Shown piece after piece: positions 43,740-52,380 of a DNA stretch of 64,000 bases (positions are counted from its first letter, which is position 1; every line of letters starts with the position of its first letter). The DNA is from Fischerella sp. CENA71 (lineage in GTDB: Bacteria; Cyanobacteriota; Cyanobacteriia; Cyanobacteriales; Nostocaceae): the NCBI GenBank assembly GCA_024239075.1, contig JANBVI010000066.1, positions 1 to 64,000 of the forward strand, written 5' to 3'. The notes beneath the pieces are model-generated. The model ran no database searches. It was not told where the DNA came from and saw only the letters and a program-made list of their open reading frames with translations. Both the position numbers and the translations under genes were made by a program.

Positions 43740-44555
43740 TTAAAAGGGTTCTTTAAGTTGCATGACTCGCTCTACCCAGGCGGGTGCTTTTTTGCCATTA
43801 CTAGGGGATAACTTGTTAAATTCCTCCTGCAATTGTTGTGGTGTAATGTCTGGTAATTGAGTTACAGCCCAAGCGATCGCATCCTCTTCTGATTTCCACA
43901 ACATCCACACTTCGCCCATCCAAGCACGTAGCTGGTAAGCAAAATCTTTACCTGGTTTGTGCCATGAGGTATCTTGCAGAGAAGGACAACGAGACTTAGA
44001 GATATAAAGAATGTGGTCGGCCGAAAGTTCACCAGCAATATCAAATTCATACTCGATACCGCTTGTTTGAATGGGGGCTGTACCAATTTTTTTGGGCTGC
44101 ATTTTGCCGTTTACTGGTGTCGTGTCCCATTCAGTTTTGCTCCGCATAGTGGCGATGATGTGGGCGTTACTCTTAACGATGGTGTCGATTAACTTTCGCT
44201 CTAGTGGTCGTACATCTTTCCAAGCAGAGAAACTGTTTTTGGCTTGGTCAACTAATTCAAGTTCGGCATACCAGGCATGAGTTAGAGAATCAATGATGAT
44301 AACTTCATAGCCTTCATACTCTGCTGTTTCAATTGCTTCGATATATTTGCTGGGGTGGTGTTGGTCAAGTTCGCAGACATCGAAGTTAAATAAATCAGCG
44401 TAACGAGATGCTGAACCGCGTTCGGTGTCTATTACAGCAATTCTCTTGCCTAGATGGGATGCCAGGGCAAGGGATGAGAAAGTTTTGCCACTACCAGCAG
44501 CACCACTAAGGGATAAGCGGACTCTGATTTGAGATTTAGTTGCTTTTTTAAACAT
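43740..44555 (-). CDS. Sak4-like RecA-fold ATPase (single-strand annealing/recombination)
   Basis: 271 residues. Walker A SGAAGSGKTFSS (18-29), AVIDTERGSASRYAD, VIIIDSLTHAWYAE (Walker B) and ATMRSKTEWD (motif) are typical of phage Sak4-type 'AAA_24' proteins, single-domain RecA relatives that aid recombination of phage or plasmid DNA. It follows a hairpin leader at 44567-44590. Confidence 0.8.
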   Translation of the reverse strand: MFKKATKSQIRVRLSLSGAAGSGKTFSSLALASHLGKRIAVIDTERGSASRYADLFNFDVCELDQHHPSKYIEAIETAEYEGYEVIIIDSLTHAWYAELELVDQAKNSFSAWKDVRPLERKLIDTIVKSNAHIIATMRSKTEWDTTPVNGKMQPKKIGTAPIQTSGIEYEFDIAGELSADHILYISKSRCPSLQDTSWHKPGKDFAYQLRAWMGEVWMLWKSEEDAIAWAVTQLPDITPQQLQEEFNKLSPSNGKKAPAWVERVMQLKEPF

Positions 44556-44566
44556 GGTTTTTCATT

Positions 44567-44590
44567 ACCCCAGCGTAATTAGGCTGGGGT
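44567..44590 (-). promoter_or_regulatory. 5'-leader hairpin before the Sak4-like gene
   Basis: ACCCCAGC (44567-44574) and GCTGGGGT (44583-44590) form a perfect 8-bp stem ending 12 nt before the ATG. One of several such hairpins in this gene block. Confidence 0.55.
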
Positions 44591-44601
44591 GCTACTGGTT
44601 T

Positions 44602-44820
44602 TTAGAAGTGGTCAAAAGTTACGGGTGCTGGACTAAAGCCAATCTCTAGCTGATAGTCGCGGTCATGCCAGCCAAGGGAGTACCAGAAGTTATCAAGGTA
44701 CTGCGGTGGTAGCCCATAGCTGCGATCGCTCTCTCCTATATCAAACCAGTAGATAATTTCGTAGTCTCGCTGTTCTTGCAGTTCTGCAATCTCTCGGTCA
44801 ATGTCTGCAATATTGTACAT
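44602..44820 (-). CDS. Hypothetical 72-aa protein
   Basis: MYNIADIDREIAELQEQRDY then SYGLPPQYLDNFWYSLGWHD. Helical N-terminus, aromatic-rich C-terminus. ATG preceded by GAGGTAAATC. Unknown; probably co-expressed with Sak4-like gene. Confidence 0.5.
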   Translation of the reverse strand: MYNIADIDREIAELQEQRDYEIIYWFDIGESDRSYGLPPQYLDNFWYSLGWHDRDYQLEIGFSPAPVTFDHF

Positions 44821-44850
44821 TTGATTTACCTCATGTTGTTTTTGGGGTAG

Positions 44851-44892
44851 CCGAGGGGGAAATCTTTGGTCGGATGGCTCCCCTCGGTTTTT
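44851..44892 (-). promoter_or_regulatory. 5'-leader hairpin before the 72-aa gene
   Basis: CCGAGGGG (44851-44858) and CCCCTCGG (44880-44887) pair perfectly. On the forward strand a T5 run follows, so it could also end transcription coming from the opposite direction. The coding start is 31 nt further on. Confidence 0.55.
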
Positions 44893-44942
44893 GATAATGC
44901 CCTCGCTTAATGGCTGTGGGTTGGCAGCCAGTAATTAGTAAG

Positions 44943-45350
44943 TTAGTATTTTGTATTCATGGTTAAATTTAAGGTTAATTGTTTGCAGTGAATTTCTTTG
45001 CGATGTTCGCGCTCTATCAAATCAAAAGCGTAATGAAGATGATGTGTAAAAATCCTCCAATCTCTTGGAACATTTACATTAAGTGAATCTTGGATATCTG
45101 CGTAATTATCAAGTAATTTACCCAGTTCAATCATGTGTGAATAGGTATCAAAAGCTAGTTCGTTAAGTTGCTGTTTAATTCTGCGTTTGGTACTGGCTTT
45201 TGCTTCTATCCAAAAAATGCTATTTCTCACTTCTAGATATTGTTGAGATAATGCGATCGCTATTTCTAAATGCTCCTTTGCAACTGCTAATTGTGAATAT
45301 TTGGGAAAATAATTGAGGGATACTGATAAAGCACAATAAGCTGCTTGCAT
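44943..45350 (-). CDS. Hypothetical helical protein downstream of ardA
   Basis: About 135 residues from ATG 45350 (an in-frame TTG at 45395 overlaps ardA). All-helical: YFPKYSQLAVAKEHLEIAIA, and TSKRRIKQQLNELAFDTYSH-like segments. Seven nt after the ardA stop, so same operon. No motif recognised. Confidence 0.5.
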   Translation of the reverse strand: MQAAYCALSVSLNYFPKYSQLAVAKEHLEIAIALSQQYLEVRNSIFWIEAKASTKRRIKQQLNELAFDTYSHMIELGKLLDNYADIQDSLNVNVPRDWRIFTHHLHYAFDLIEREHRKEIHCKQLTLNLTMNTKY

Positions 45351-45357
45351 ATTTGTT

Positions 45358-46110
45358 TTAGTGCCGATTAAAAATGTAGGTTTCTTTATATCCAACTCCT
45401 ACCGAATGGTACGAATCGATAAACCAATCACGAGCGATCGCACTCCAATCAATGTAAGATTCATTAATTCCGATTTCTTCCAACTTTTTTAGAGTGCCGC
45501 ACTCATCCCACATTTGATAAACAAAATCTTCTTCATCTTCATACTTGCCCAAATAACGCTCTTGGAAATCTTCTAAACTAGCATCACTGCTGTAATATTG
45601 ATAGTAAACAGCAAACGCTTTACCCTGTTCTTTTAATAAATTTGCTAGTTCTGAAACACGCTCTATATCTTCGCATTCATTAAGTTGAATACCTTGCCAA
45701 TTTTCATAATCATGTATCGCCCATTCTTCACACGATTCATCGTCTGCCACAGGCGACCAAGAAAGCATCCAATTAATATCTTCTTGAATTTTGTTACTGT
45801 CTTGGGTGGCATCAATCCAAAGTCCGTGTAAATGCCCGTTATTGTAAGCTGCCAAGCAAGCTACATATATTTTGGGTATATTTTCATCTGTGCATTCTCG
45901 TTCGTGTCTAGGGAATGGTAAACGGCATTTTAAACTGCTAACAATGGGAAAGCTGAAAGCAGGAAAACTTACCTGAGCTAATCCCACAGCTAATTCTAAG
46001 GCTCTAAAATCGATATTTCCAGAAATTAAAATGTTACCTAATCGCTCAACATTGTAAAGTTGTTCTGCCACGGCTAAGGCTTCTGTTTCTGATTGAAAAA
46101 TTAATTGCAT
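45358..46110 (-). CDS. ardA: ArdA-type anti-restriction protein with N-terminal extension
   Basis: 250 residues. The ArdA core starts IPKIYVACLAAYNNGHLHGL and continues DEEDFVYQMWDECGTL and WSAIARDWFIDSYHSV. It includes EEWAIHDYENWQG, the conserved anti-restriction motif region. ArdA mimics B-form DNA and blocks type I restriction enzymes during plasmid entry. The strongly acidic composition fits. About 75 extra N-terminal residues precede the core and are not usual for compact ArdA. Confidence 0.88.
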   Translation of the reverse strand: MQLIFQSETEALAVAEQLYNVERLGNILISGNIDFRALELAVGLAQVSFPAFSFPIVSSLKCRLPFPRHERECTDENIPKIYVACLAAYNNGHLHGLWIDATQDSNKIQEDINWMLSWSPVADDESCEEWAIHDYENWQGIQLNECEDIERVSELANLLKEQGKAFAVYYQYYSSDASLEDFQERYLGKYEDEEDFVYQMWDECGTLKKLEEIGINESYIDWSAIARDWFIDSYHSVGVGYKETYIFNRH

Positions 46111-46219
46111 TGGTCGGATGCCTTTAAATTCTGAGAGAATGAATGAAGGGAAAGGAGCGATAATCTACTTTTGTTGGGGCGATCGCTCTGGTTGAAGAGA
46201 AAGCGACCGCAGTTTTGTT

Positions 46220-46924
46220 TTACCAATCTTCAGGGATTTCTTCTAAAAACTCTTTTTCATAGAAAGATTGTTTTGTTTCTTCTAAAAATCTTTCTCTGCG
46301 TTCTGTGAATTGATATTCATACTGCCGCTGTGTCTCTGCTCCGAGATACTTCCACGCTGCAAAGATATGTTTATCTGGTATTTGTCCCTGGGTAATGGGG
46401 TTTAACATCAGATGCTTTGTTGCAACCACATCCTGGTCAAATGCCTTTTGCAATCCACTGTAGGCATGACAAGTACAGGTGATTTCATATTGATATAGTT
46501 TTACTTCGTAAAAATCCCCAGTGTTGCCCATTGCAATTAATTCGTCCCAGTTGTCCCCCGGCTGCAACTTGTAGGGATCGGCTTTTTCCCAAGTTCTTTT
46601 AATTAAGGTATCAACGTAATCAACCTTAGAAATAAAGCGAGAAATACCACGAATTTTAATAGTTTCTCCGCGCTTCTCAATCTTGTTGGGAATGTGGAGA
46701 TAAACAAAGTGTTTATAAACATCAATGGTGGCGTAATCAATTCCCATTTTTATTTGCTCTGGCAACCATCCCCACTTTTGCAGTAAAGCTTTGGTATTTT
46801 CTAGACTGTAAATATGTCGCAGTGCGTAATTTTCGCGGCTGTTTTCGTGCAATAAAGACTTGTGAAAATTAGAATAACTGTAGTTAGTCCGAGTATGTGC
46901 TTTTGCTGAAAAATTGTTTGTCAT
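46220..46924 (-). CDS. SWIM-like zinc-finger hypothetical protein
   Basis: 234 residues. YEVKLYQYEITCTCHAYSGL then VVATKHLMLNP resembles a SWIM domain (CxC...CxH), but the second Cys is replaced, so metal binding is doubtful. The C-terminus is helical and charged. Preceded by a hairpin leader at 46953-46979. Likely plasmid accessory gene of unknown role. Confidence 0.5.
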   Translation of the reverse strand: MTNNFSAKAHTRTNYSYSNFHKSLLHENSRENYALRHIYSLENTKALLQKWGWLPEQIKMGIDYATIDVYKHFVYLHIPNKIEKRGETIKIRGISRFISKVDYVDTLIKRTWEKADPYKLQPGDNWDELIAMGNTGDFYEVKLYQYEITCTCHAYSGLQKAFDQDVVATKHLMLNPITQGQIPDKHIFAAWKYLGAETQRQYEYQFTERRERFLEETKQSFYEKEFLEEIPEDW

Positions 46925-46952
46925 GGTTATTATCCTCTTTTAAACTGTTTTT

Positions 46953-46979
46953 TTAGTCCCGGATAAACCGGGGAACTAA
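46953..46979 (-). promoter_or_regulatory. 5'-leader hairpin before the SWIM-like gene
   Basis: AGTCCCGG (46955-46962) and CCGGGGAACT (46968-46977) pair with one bulge. The ATG is 30 nt further on the reverse strand after GAGGATAA. Confidence 0.5.
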
Positions 46980-46983
46980 TTAT

Positions 46984-47172
46984 TTAGAAGGGAACGTGAA
47001 AACAGTTAAAGAGCATTTGCACTGTATCTGGACTTAAAAGCAATTCACCGTTATCATCAGTTTTACAAATTAACCGCAAACTACCATCTTCTATACAAGC
47101 CCCAGTAACAGAAGCCCAAGCTTGAAGATGAGGAATGTAAATAGATACTGGTGAAACATTTGCTGTTTTCAT
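46984..47172 (-). CDS. Hypothetical 62-aa protein
   Basis: MKTANVSPVSIYIPHLQAWA then GACIEDGSLRLICKTDDNGE. Beta-rich small protein, ribosome site AAAGGATT. First gene of the reverse block; shares an upstream palindrome with the divergent SLOG gene. Unknown. Confidence 0.45.
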   Translation of the reverse strand: MKTANVSPVSIYIPHLQAWASVTGACIEDGSLRLICKTDDNGELLLSPDTVQMLFNCFHVPF

Positions 47173-47204
47173 TGTTAAAATCCTTTTAGTTATTTAATCA
47201 GTTG

Positions 47205-47227
47205 CCGGGGTTGCTGCCTCGGTTTTT
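47205..47227 (-). promoter_or_regulatory. 5'-leader hairpin before the 62-aa gene
   Basis: CCGGGG (47205-47210) and CCTCGG (47217-47222) pair with one G-T; forward-strand T6 follows. Contains AACCCCGGCAACT on the reverse strand, shared with the leader at 53867. Confidence 0.5.
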
Positions 47228-47239
47228 TCATATCTCTAT

Positions 47240-47259
47240 TATAGCTATTTTTAGCTATA
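47240..47259. promoter_or_regulatory. Palindromic operator-like site, copy 1
   Basis: TATAGCTATTTTTAGCTATA, an 8-bp perfect inverted repeat with a 4-bp spacer, between the divergent 62-aa and SLOG genes. A second degenerate AGCTAT pair follows at 47264-47277. Confidence 0.6.
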
Positions 47260-47306
47260 AAACAAGCTATTTAAGGCTATAATTATATAAAGATTAGGAT
47301 AAGAAA

Positions 47307-47765
47307 ATGCAGATAGCTTTCACAGGCCCCAGGCAGCTAACCAAAGCCCAGGAACACGATATACATGAGGATTTTGCTTACTTTATTAGCAACCACACCG
47401 CAGATTGGCATGTAGGAGACGCACCAGGGCTGGATAACTTTGTGCGGCAGGCTGCGGGCTACTACAACAAGCATCTGACGGTGTATGAGGTAGAAGGCAA
47501 GCAAAAGTGGCATTTTGCAGCACGTAGCAAGCGGATGATTGATGCGATTTCAACCCTGCCTGACACTTGGCTGTATGCCTTTCCAAATAAACCTTGCCCA
47601 GATCAGTGCAAACCTTGCAAAAGCCCCAAGGGCGGCGGCTCAGGCACTTGGCTAACGATTGCTTACGCCAAATACCGGGGCGTGCAAATCAGAATATTTC
47701 CTTTGGATGCGATCGCCCTTCCCAGCTGGTTGGAGCCAGAATGCAAGCAACTAAATTTGTTATAG
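47307..47765 (+). CDS. SLOG-superfamily nucleotide-binding protein
   Basis: 152 residues. MQIAFTGPRQLTKAQEHDIH, then WHVGDAPGLDNFVRQAAGYY (GDAPGLD loop) and GGSGTWLTIAYAKYRGVQIR are the Rossmann-like SLOG/DUF2493 signature (compare DprA/LOG), which binds nucleotide-type ligands. Such proteins occur in stress and conflict systems. It is flanked on both sides by the identical AGCTATA palindrome, so probably autoregulated. Confidence 0.7.
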   Translation: MQIAFTGPRQLTKAQEHDIHEDFAYFISNHTADWHVGDAPGLDNFVRQAAGYYNKHLTVYEVEGKQKWHFAARSKRMIDAISTLPDTWLYAFPNKPCPDQCKPCKSPKGGGSGTWLTIAYAKYRGVQIRIFPLDAIALPSWLEPECKQLNLL

Positions 47766-47830
47766 CGAGTGACAAGCTATAGAAAGCTTTAACAAAGCTT
47801 TACAATATAGCTAAAAACATCTCTATTTAT

Positions 47831-47850
47831 TATAGCTATTTTTAGCTATA
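47831..47850. promoter_or_regulatory. Palindromic operator-like site, copy 2
   Basis: Exact second copy of TATAGCTATTTTTAGCTATA, also preceded by CTCTATT, 66 nt after the SLOG stop. Additional AGCTATA half-sites lie at 47762-47815. Confidence 0.6.
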
Positions 47851-48308
47851 ATAGAAGAGTGGAAGGTTAAACGACGTGACACCGGAGGCAATGAACCCAG
47901 GCACGGGATGGGGGAAACGACAGGGAGCGAGTGAAGCCAACCACCGACAACTGACCCGTGACAGTTGTTGGCCAAAACCAGAGAACCAGTTTTCTAAGAC
48001 ACTCAGGCGGCGACACAACCAAACCTGGTGGCGATCGCCTCATAGTGTGGATCTAAAGCCTTTGAACGCACAGGTAGAAACTGATAAGTCGTGATGTTGT
48101 GCCTAAGCCACTGCCCCGCCACTACCAGGAACTGGCTGGCCAACCGCCAAAACCCACGCCACCAACCCGACGGCCCAGCCACAAGCCCACGAGACAACCC
48201 TTACCCCTTCCTTCTTCTTTTCTCTTCTTTTTCCTCCCGTGCGGTGCGGAGTGAAGCGGAACGCAGTGTAACGGAGTGGAGCGTAACGCAGCACGGCACC
48301 ATTGCGGA

Positions 48309-48380
48309 GCAAAGACCCCAAGAAAAAGGTATTGCACACGGAGTTTACGGAGTGTGCTAAAATACCTTTTTGGTCTTTGC
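48309..48380. other. 72-nt multi-segment hairpin
   Basis: GCAAAGACC (48309-48317) pairs with GGTCTTTGC (48372-48380); AAAAAGGTAT (48323-48332) with ATACCTTTTT (48362-48371); GCACAC (48334-48339) with GTGTGC (48352-48357). The loop is GGAGTTTACGGA. Three collinear perfect stems make chance unlikely. Confidence 0.75.
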
Positions 48381-48738
48381 GTAGCACTCCTGCGGCGTGG
48401 AACGAAGTGGAGCGCGGCAGGGCAAACGAAATGCGGAGCGCGGAACGAAGTGGAGCGCGTAGCAACAGCTTATAGAGAAAAGATATGAAAATGCGGAGCG
48501 CCACGCCAGGACTATAACACCCAACGAGTAACCAAAATGGCGCGGAGCAACAGCTAAAGACAGCGAAACAACAGAACGGAGCGGAGGGCTGGATGGCTGC
48601 GATCGCAAAATCCATAATTCCCACAAATGGCCTTTGTGTGAGCAACCATCGCCTGGAGTGGAGTAGCGCCAAGTGGAGCGATCGCATTCATTTGTATATC
48701 TGCAAAATCCCAAAAAAAGGGCCCGCAGGCCCAACGAA

Positions 48739-49161
48739 CTAGCTCACCAACCGCACACGCGACCCACGAGAAGCCCAACCAAGCTGCACCTCACCAACTG
48801 GAACCACAACAGGAACCGAAACCGCGAACCGACCAGGGCCAGCCGAGACACAACGCACCCGCACAGAACGACCAACAACACTGGCCCAGCGAGAAGCAAA
48901 CTCACTCGGCAGCGAATCAAACCACACCTCAGCCACAAAGCCAGTGAAAGCCACATCAGACTCACGCCAGCAGCACTCAACCGCGCCGAACTCAGCAGCC
49001 AACGAAGCAACGAAAGAAAAAGGAACAGAACAAGACACGAGACAAACTCCCAACGAAAGAACCAACCAGGAAACACCCCGGCTATTTTTTACAAAGCGGA
49101 GGGGCGCAAGGGCGGCGGTTGGGGGTTTGGGGGTTTCCCCCAAAAAATCAAAGCGTAGCAA
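48739..49161 (-). CDS. Doubtful reverse frame with signal-like segment
   Basis: The part from about 49080 down reads WLVLSLGVCLVSCSVPFSFV then FTGFVAEVWFDSLPSEFASR and VRVRCVSAGPGRFAVSVPVV, plausible as an exported protein, with G/T-ending codons. The first 25 codons cover a repeat-like GGGGGAAACCCCC segment and look non-coding. An opposite-strand frame overlaps. I consider it possible but unproven. Confidence 0.25.
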   Translation of the reverse strand: MLRFDFLGETPKPPTAALAPLRFVKNSRGVSWLVLSLGVCLVSCSVPFSFVASLAAEFGAVECCWRESDVAFTGFVAEVWFDSLPSEFASRWASVVGRSVRVRCVSAGPGRFAVSVPVVVPVGEVQLGWASRGSRVRLVS

Positions 49162-49402
49162 CCATTATTCCGCCGCTTGTGAAACCCTTGCGCCCCGTAG
49201 CCATAATGGAAAAGCCGGGGTAGCCTCAGTGGCGACTGAGCGCTCCTTGGGGCGGGGGGGACATCCTGACGCAGAGCCTGCGGCGCGGCAGGGTAAACAA
49301 TGCGAAGCAACCTTATAAAAAAAGCGATCGCCGTCCAACGAGTTAACTATCTGCAACGACAAGTTATGTTTTACCCTAGAAATATAGCTCGGTAAAACAA
49401 CT

Positions 49403-49828
49403 ATGAAAGTCTTAGAGCTAGTCCTAACTGCTGCTGCTGCCTTGTTTGTGTTAGTCACACCCGTTAAGGCAGCCGAGTATCAAGGAAAAAACATAGATGG
49501 TAAAAAGCTAGCTGCCGAAGCTTACTACTATGCAACTGGTGGGGTTTACGACGTTCAAGTCAGCTTCAAGGATAATCGAGCCACAATTTACTTTAATGGT
49601 GGATACCAAACAACTATCCAGTTAAATCAGCCTAAAATAAGCGATCCAAACAAAATTGAAGGCTATGGGAAACTAGGGCAGATTCCTCTGAGTGACACAT
49701 TTAGTATCGGCTTGGAGTTTGACAATAATGAAGTAGGCAATTCTCAACTGCTGCCATCTTCGCCTGGTGAAGGCTTCTGGAGAATTAGCTTAGACTCAAC
49801 AGAGTTCAACAACTTCATCAAAAAGTGA
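49403..49828 (+). CDS. Secreted hypothetical protein, 141 aa
   Basis: Signal peptide LELVLTAAAALFVLVTPVKA, likely cleaved after KAA. Mature part AEYQGKNIDGKKLAAEAYYY then TIYFNGGYQTTIQLNQPKI is beta-rich with a final FWRISLDSTEFNNFIKK. Periplasmic or secreted; unknown function. Stands alone after the GC-rich region. Confidence 0.6.
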   Translation: MKVLELVLTAAAALFVLVTPVKAAEYQGKNIDGKKLAAEAYYYATGGVYDVQVSFKDNRATIYFNGGYQTTIQLNQPKISDPNKIEGYGKLGQIPLSDTFSIGLEFDNNEVGNSQLLPSSPGEGFWRISLDSTEFNNFIKK

Positions 49829-49888
49829 TGTATATGCTTTAGTATTTGGGCGATCGCGCATTGTGTCTTTCCAAAAAAGTTTCGCCCC

Positions 49889-50380
49889 CTATTCTTGCAC
49901 CATCACTACCAGTTCTTGGAGCAGCGCATTGTTTATTCGCAGCGCCTCCTCACTCGTGGCTTCAGTTACCTCATAAGCTTGCTGCACTAGCTTTTGAACT
50001 TCTGTTGGTAGTGCTTCAAACTTTTCCGTATTCAATATGACCAACCGGCAACCAGGGTAGGGAGCAAAGTCACCAAAAGGCAGCATCCCATGTTTGATAA
50101 GAAGTTTGGACAGTAGCGTGATGGGATGGTAGGGTTTATCGTTGTCCTCACTACGATTGATAGCCGATGCCATGTAACCGCAGAACCAAGCTAGGGCATC
50201 GGTATCAGCAGATAATGCTGCTACAGTACCTGCCACCAATTGCTTGTTTAAATTCACAGGCAACGTGTCAAAAATTTTATCTAAAGCTTCTGGGTGGCGC
50301 TTGTGGCAATAGCGTACTACTTGCTCAACAAGTTTATCGATTTTGGTAGGTTGGGGTTGCCCAAATCCTCTGGTAGGCAT
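49889..50380 (-). CDS. Hypothetical helical protein, 163 aa
   Basis: MPTRGFGQPQPTKIDKLVEQ, with CHKRHPEALDKIFDTLPVNL and ADTDALAWFCGYMASAINRS. Entirely helical and soluble. No motif recognised; monocistronic. Confidence 0.5.
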   Translation of the reverse strand: MPTRGFGQPQPTKIDKLVEQVVRYCHKRHPEALDKIFDTLPVNLNKQLVAGTVAALSADTDALAWFCGYMASAINRSEDNDKPYHPITLLSKLLIKHGMLPFGDFAPYPGCRLVILNTEKFEALPTEVQKLVQQAYEVTEATSEEALRINNALLQELVVMVQE

Positions 50381-50517
50381 GGTAGGATTGTGCGATTGGA
50401 TACGTGGATTTTAGCTATGAATGTGGAATTAGAGGAGCGATCGCTTAAAGTATAGATAATGAAATCAACAATTTCTGAAACCGTTAGTCTATTTTGATAA
50501 ACATCTTTATCAATTAG

Positions 50518-51765
50518 TTATTTATCCATATCCCTAGTCATTTGGTAATCAACTCGTCTTTGTCTTAACCAATATCTAATACGCTCTGCTGCTTTATTAA
50601 TATCAGAGACATAATTTAACTTTTTATTAGAATTTATTTTTTGTTTTCTATCATCAGGCATCTTAAAATAAACAATTTTACCGTCCATAGTTGTTAGAGA
50701 TAATAAATCTCTATACTTTCTTTTTTCATCAGGATTTTGTTGATTTAATGAAGAACGTTCTTGAGTTTTTACAGAAACTATACTGTCAAAAAGATATTCA
50801 CAAGTTTCTTCATCTACATAATCGCCTTTAATAAAATTCCAATAGCATTTATAGTAAGAAAGAAAATTTTCACATAAAAGAATTACAAAACATTCGTAAA
50901 CTCCGTATCTATATCTTTCATCTAGACCTTTCTCTTCATAGAAATCATTTTCATCTATCAATAATTCTTTATACCTATTTTTAATTTTTTCTATTTCTCT
51001 ATCTGTGATGAGAATGTGGCTGTCTGAAGCTTCACGGGAATTAATACCAATAAATGAAATAATAGGGTTTTTATCAATTAATTCCTGTTCAATTCTTAAC
51101 CTATCTTTCGCTTGCTGAATTAGTCTTGATTTATCGTTTTCTAAGTATTCGTCTACTTGTCTTTCTAAATCAGATATATCGTAAATACCTGCATTTATCA
51201 TTTGTTCTTCCAATGATTCTATTTCATTTTGAGTTTGCTGACATAGCACTTCTAGCATGGGTATTTTTTTATCACACCAATACCGAACATTTTGCAATTT
51301 TTTGTATACATAAATTGAAATAATAATTGTTGTAATTATGATAAATATAACAGGGCTTTTTTTGATAAAAAAAGTCAAAATAGCTGCTAGTAATAATAAG
51401 ATTATAAATACTAATACAGATAAGAAAATAGCTAACCAGGTCTTATTTGTACGTATATAAATTAAAATAGTTTTTTCAAGTGCATTTAAAATAAATGTAA
51501 GTTTTGAAATTATTTGTTTTAAATCTATATATATCTCATTTAAAAAAGTGGAAAGTAATTCTTTTGTTAGAAAAGGAGGTATTGGAATTGGACGTGATAA
51601 AAAACGATCAATATCAAGTATAAGTAGTCTTGCACTGAGTAATTGTTTTTCGTAGTAATGTAATTTTTCTTTTAAATTATTTTTTACAACTTCTAGTTGG
51701 GGATAAGACTGATTTTCACGATATTTTTTGAGAAGATCGAAATATATTTTAATTAAAAATCTCAT
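50518..51765 (-). CDS. Two-span membrane protein with long coiled coils (operon gene 3)
   Basis: 415 residues. Helical N-terminal region (about 1-105), two adjacent membrane helices (about 107-155, IFLSVLVFIILLLLAAILTF and FIIITTIIISIYVYKKL), then a cytoplasmic coiled coil (CQQTQNEIESLEEQMINAGI) and an unknown C-terminal domain. Very AT-rich codons compared with flanks. Three nt after the zinc-ribbon gene. Possible membrane effector or anchor of a conflict-type operon (inference). Confidence 0.55.
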   Translation of the reverse strand: MRFLIKIYFDLLKKYRENQSYPQLEVVKNNLKEKLHYYEKQLLSARLLILDIDRFLSRPIPIPPFLTKELLSTFLNEIYIDLKQIISKLTFILNALEKTILIYIRTNKTWLAIFLSVLVFIILLLLAAILTFFIKKSPVIFIIITTIIISIYVYKKLQNVRYWCDKKIPMLEVLCQQTQNEIESLEEQMINAGIYDISDLERQVDEYLENDKSRLIQQAKDRLRIEQELIDKNPIISFIGINSREASDSHILITDREIEKIKNRYKELLIDENDFYEEKGLDERYRYGVYECFVILLCENFLSYYKCYWNFIKGDYVDEETCEYLFDSIVSVKTQERSSLNQQNPDEKRKYRDLLSLTTMDGKIVYFKMPDDRKQKINSNKKLNYVSDINKAAERIRYWLRQRRVDYQMTRDMDK

Positions 51766-51768
51766 AAA

Positions 51769-52368
51769 TCATCTATTTTTTTCTAGTGCTTTTACCAGTT
51801 CAGACATATTTTTATCATAAATAAGTGAGCTTAAATTGACATTTTTTACTCTGATTTTTTCACCAGGATTTATTAATTTATTGAGATATAAATAATAATC
51901 AGACTCTGTGAAATTGGTAAATTCCATGCAACGAGGTGTAGCACCATTAAGATAGTAAAAACAAAAATTCATAACTAATTCTAAAACCTTAATTTCCAAA
52001 GGAGTATAGTCTAAAGATTTTGAGTTACTCTGACTACAATTTTTTCCTCGTCTGATAGCTTCAAATATTACACGAGCATGACCAGGATGTAATTTTTTTA
52101 AATCATCTGATTTTTCAGAAATCCATTCTACAAGACTACAGAAACTGTCTTTATAGTTATCTAGTTTAGCTTGGGGGTTGATGATGAATTTGTCAGCATT
52201 TATCGTCTTAACATCTATTCCAATTGCTTCACTATTGTGAAGTGTTTGTAAAATTTGTATTTGCACATCAGGTGGTTTGTTGGAAACTTCTGTGATATTT
52301 GCACCACACTCAATGCAAAATTTGCCTGATAATGACAAATTTTTGTAACCGCATACTGGACAGTCCAT
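51769..52368 (-). CDS. Zinc-ribbon hypothetical protein (operon gene 2)
   Basis: 199 residues starting MDCPVCGYKNLSLSGKFCIE followed by CG: a CxxC...CxxC zinc ribbon at residues 3-22. The rest is helical, with LKKLHPGHARVIFEAIRRGK and LELVMNFCFYYLNGATPRCM. Located 12 nt after the Bell-like gene. May be an adaptor. No family recognised. Confidence 0.55.
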   Translation of the reverse strand: MDCPVCGYKNLSLSGKFCIECGANITEVSNKPPDVQIQILQTLHNSEAIGIDVKTINADKFIINPQAKLDNYKDSFCSLVEWISEKSDDLKKLHPGHARVIFEAIRRGKNCSQSNSKSLDYTPLEIKVLELVMNFCFYYLNGATPRCMEFTNFTESDYYLYLNKLINPGEKIRVKNVNLSSLIYDKNMSELVKALEKNR

Positions 52369-52380
52369 ATTCTTTTCTTA

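Larger units (their letters stand above)
47870..49402. other. GC-rich repeat-rich region with little convincing coding
   Basis: About 1.5 kb unlike its surroundings: GC-rich, with marked strand bias (C/A-rich forward strand at 48108-48215 and 48725-49080). Direct repeats include GGAACGAAGTGGAGCGCG (about 48398 and 48439) and ATGCGGAGCGC (about 48430 and 48490). Stem-loops include ACAACTG/CAGTTGT near 47946-47972 and a 72-nt hairpin at 48309-48380. GGGGGTTTCCCCC occurs near 49129. Frames exist on both strands but none has a clear ribosome site. It may hold an origin, a transfer origin or a structured RNA. Confidence 0.5.

Noticed and set aside
48003-48734. Several reverse frames (up to 194 codons) in the GC-rich region
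   Set aside because: Overlapping frames on the same strand, all over repeats and the long hairpin; none shows a coherent protein pattern.
49129-49146. GGGGGTTTCCCCC hairpin as terminator
   Set aside because: Not followed by a T run on either strand in the needed orientation; more likely part of the GC-rich repeat region.
48673-49158. Forward 161-codon frame rich in R/T/N/H
   Set aside because: Biased composition follows from the C/A-rich strand; no ribosome site or domain.
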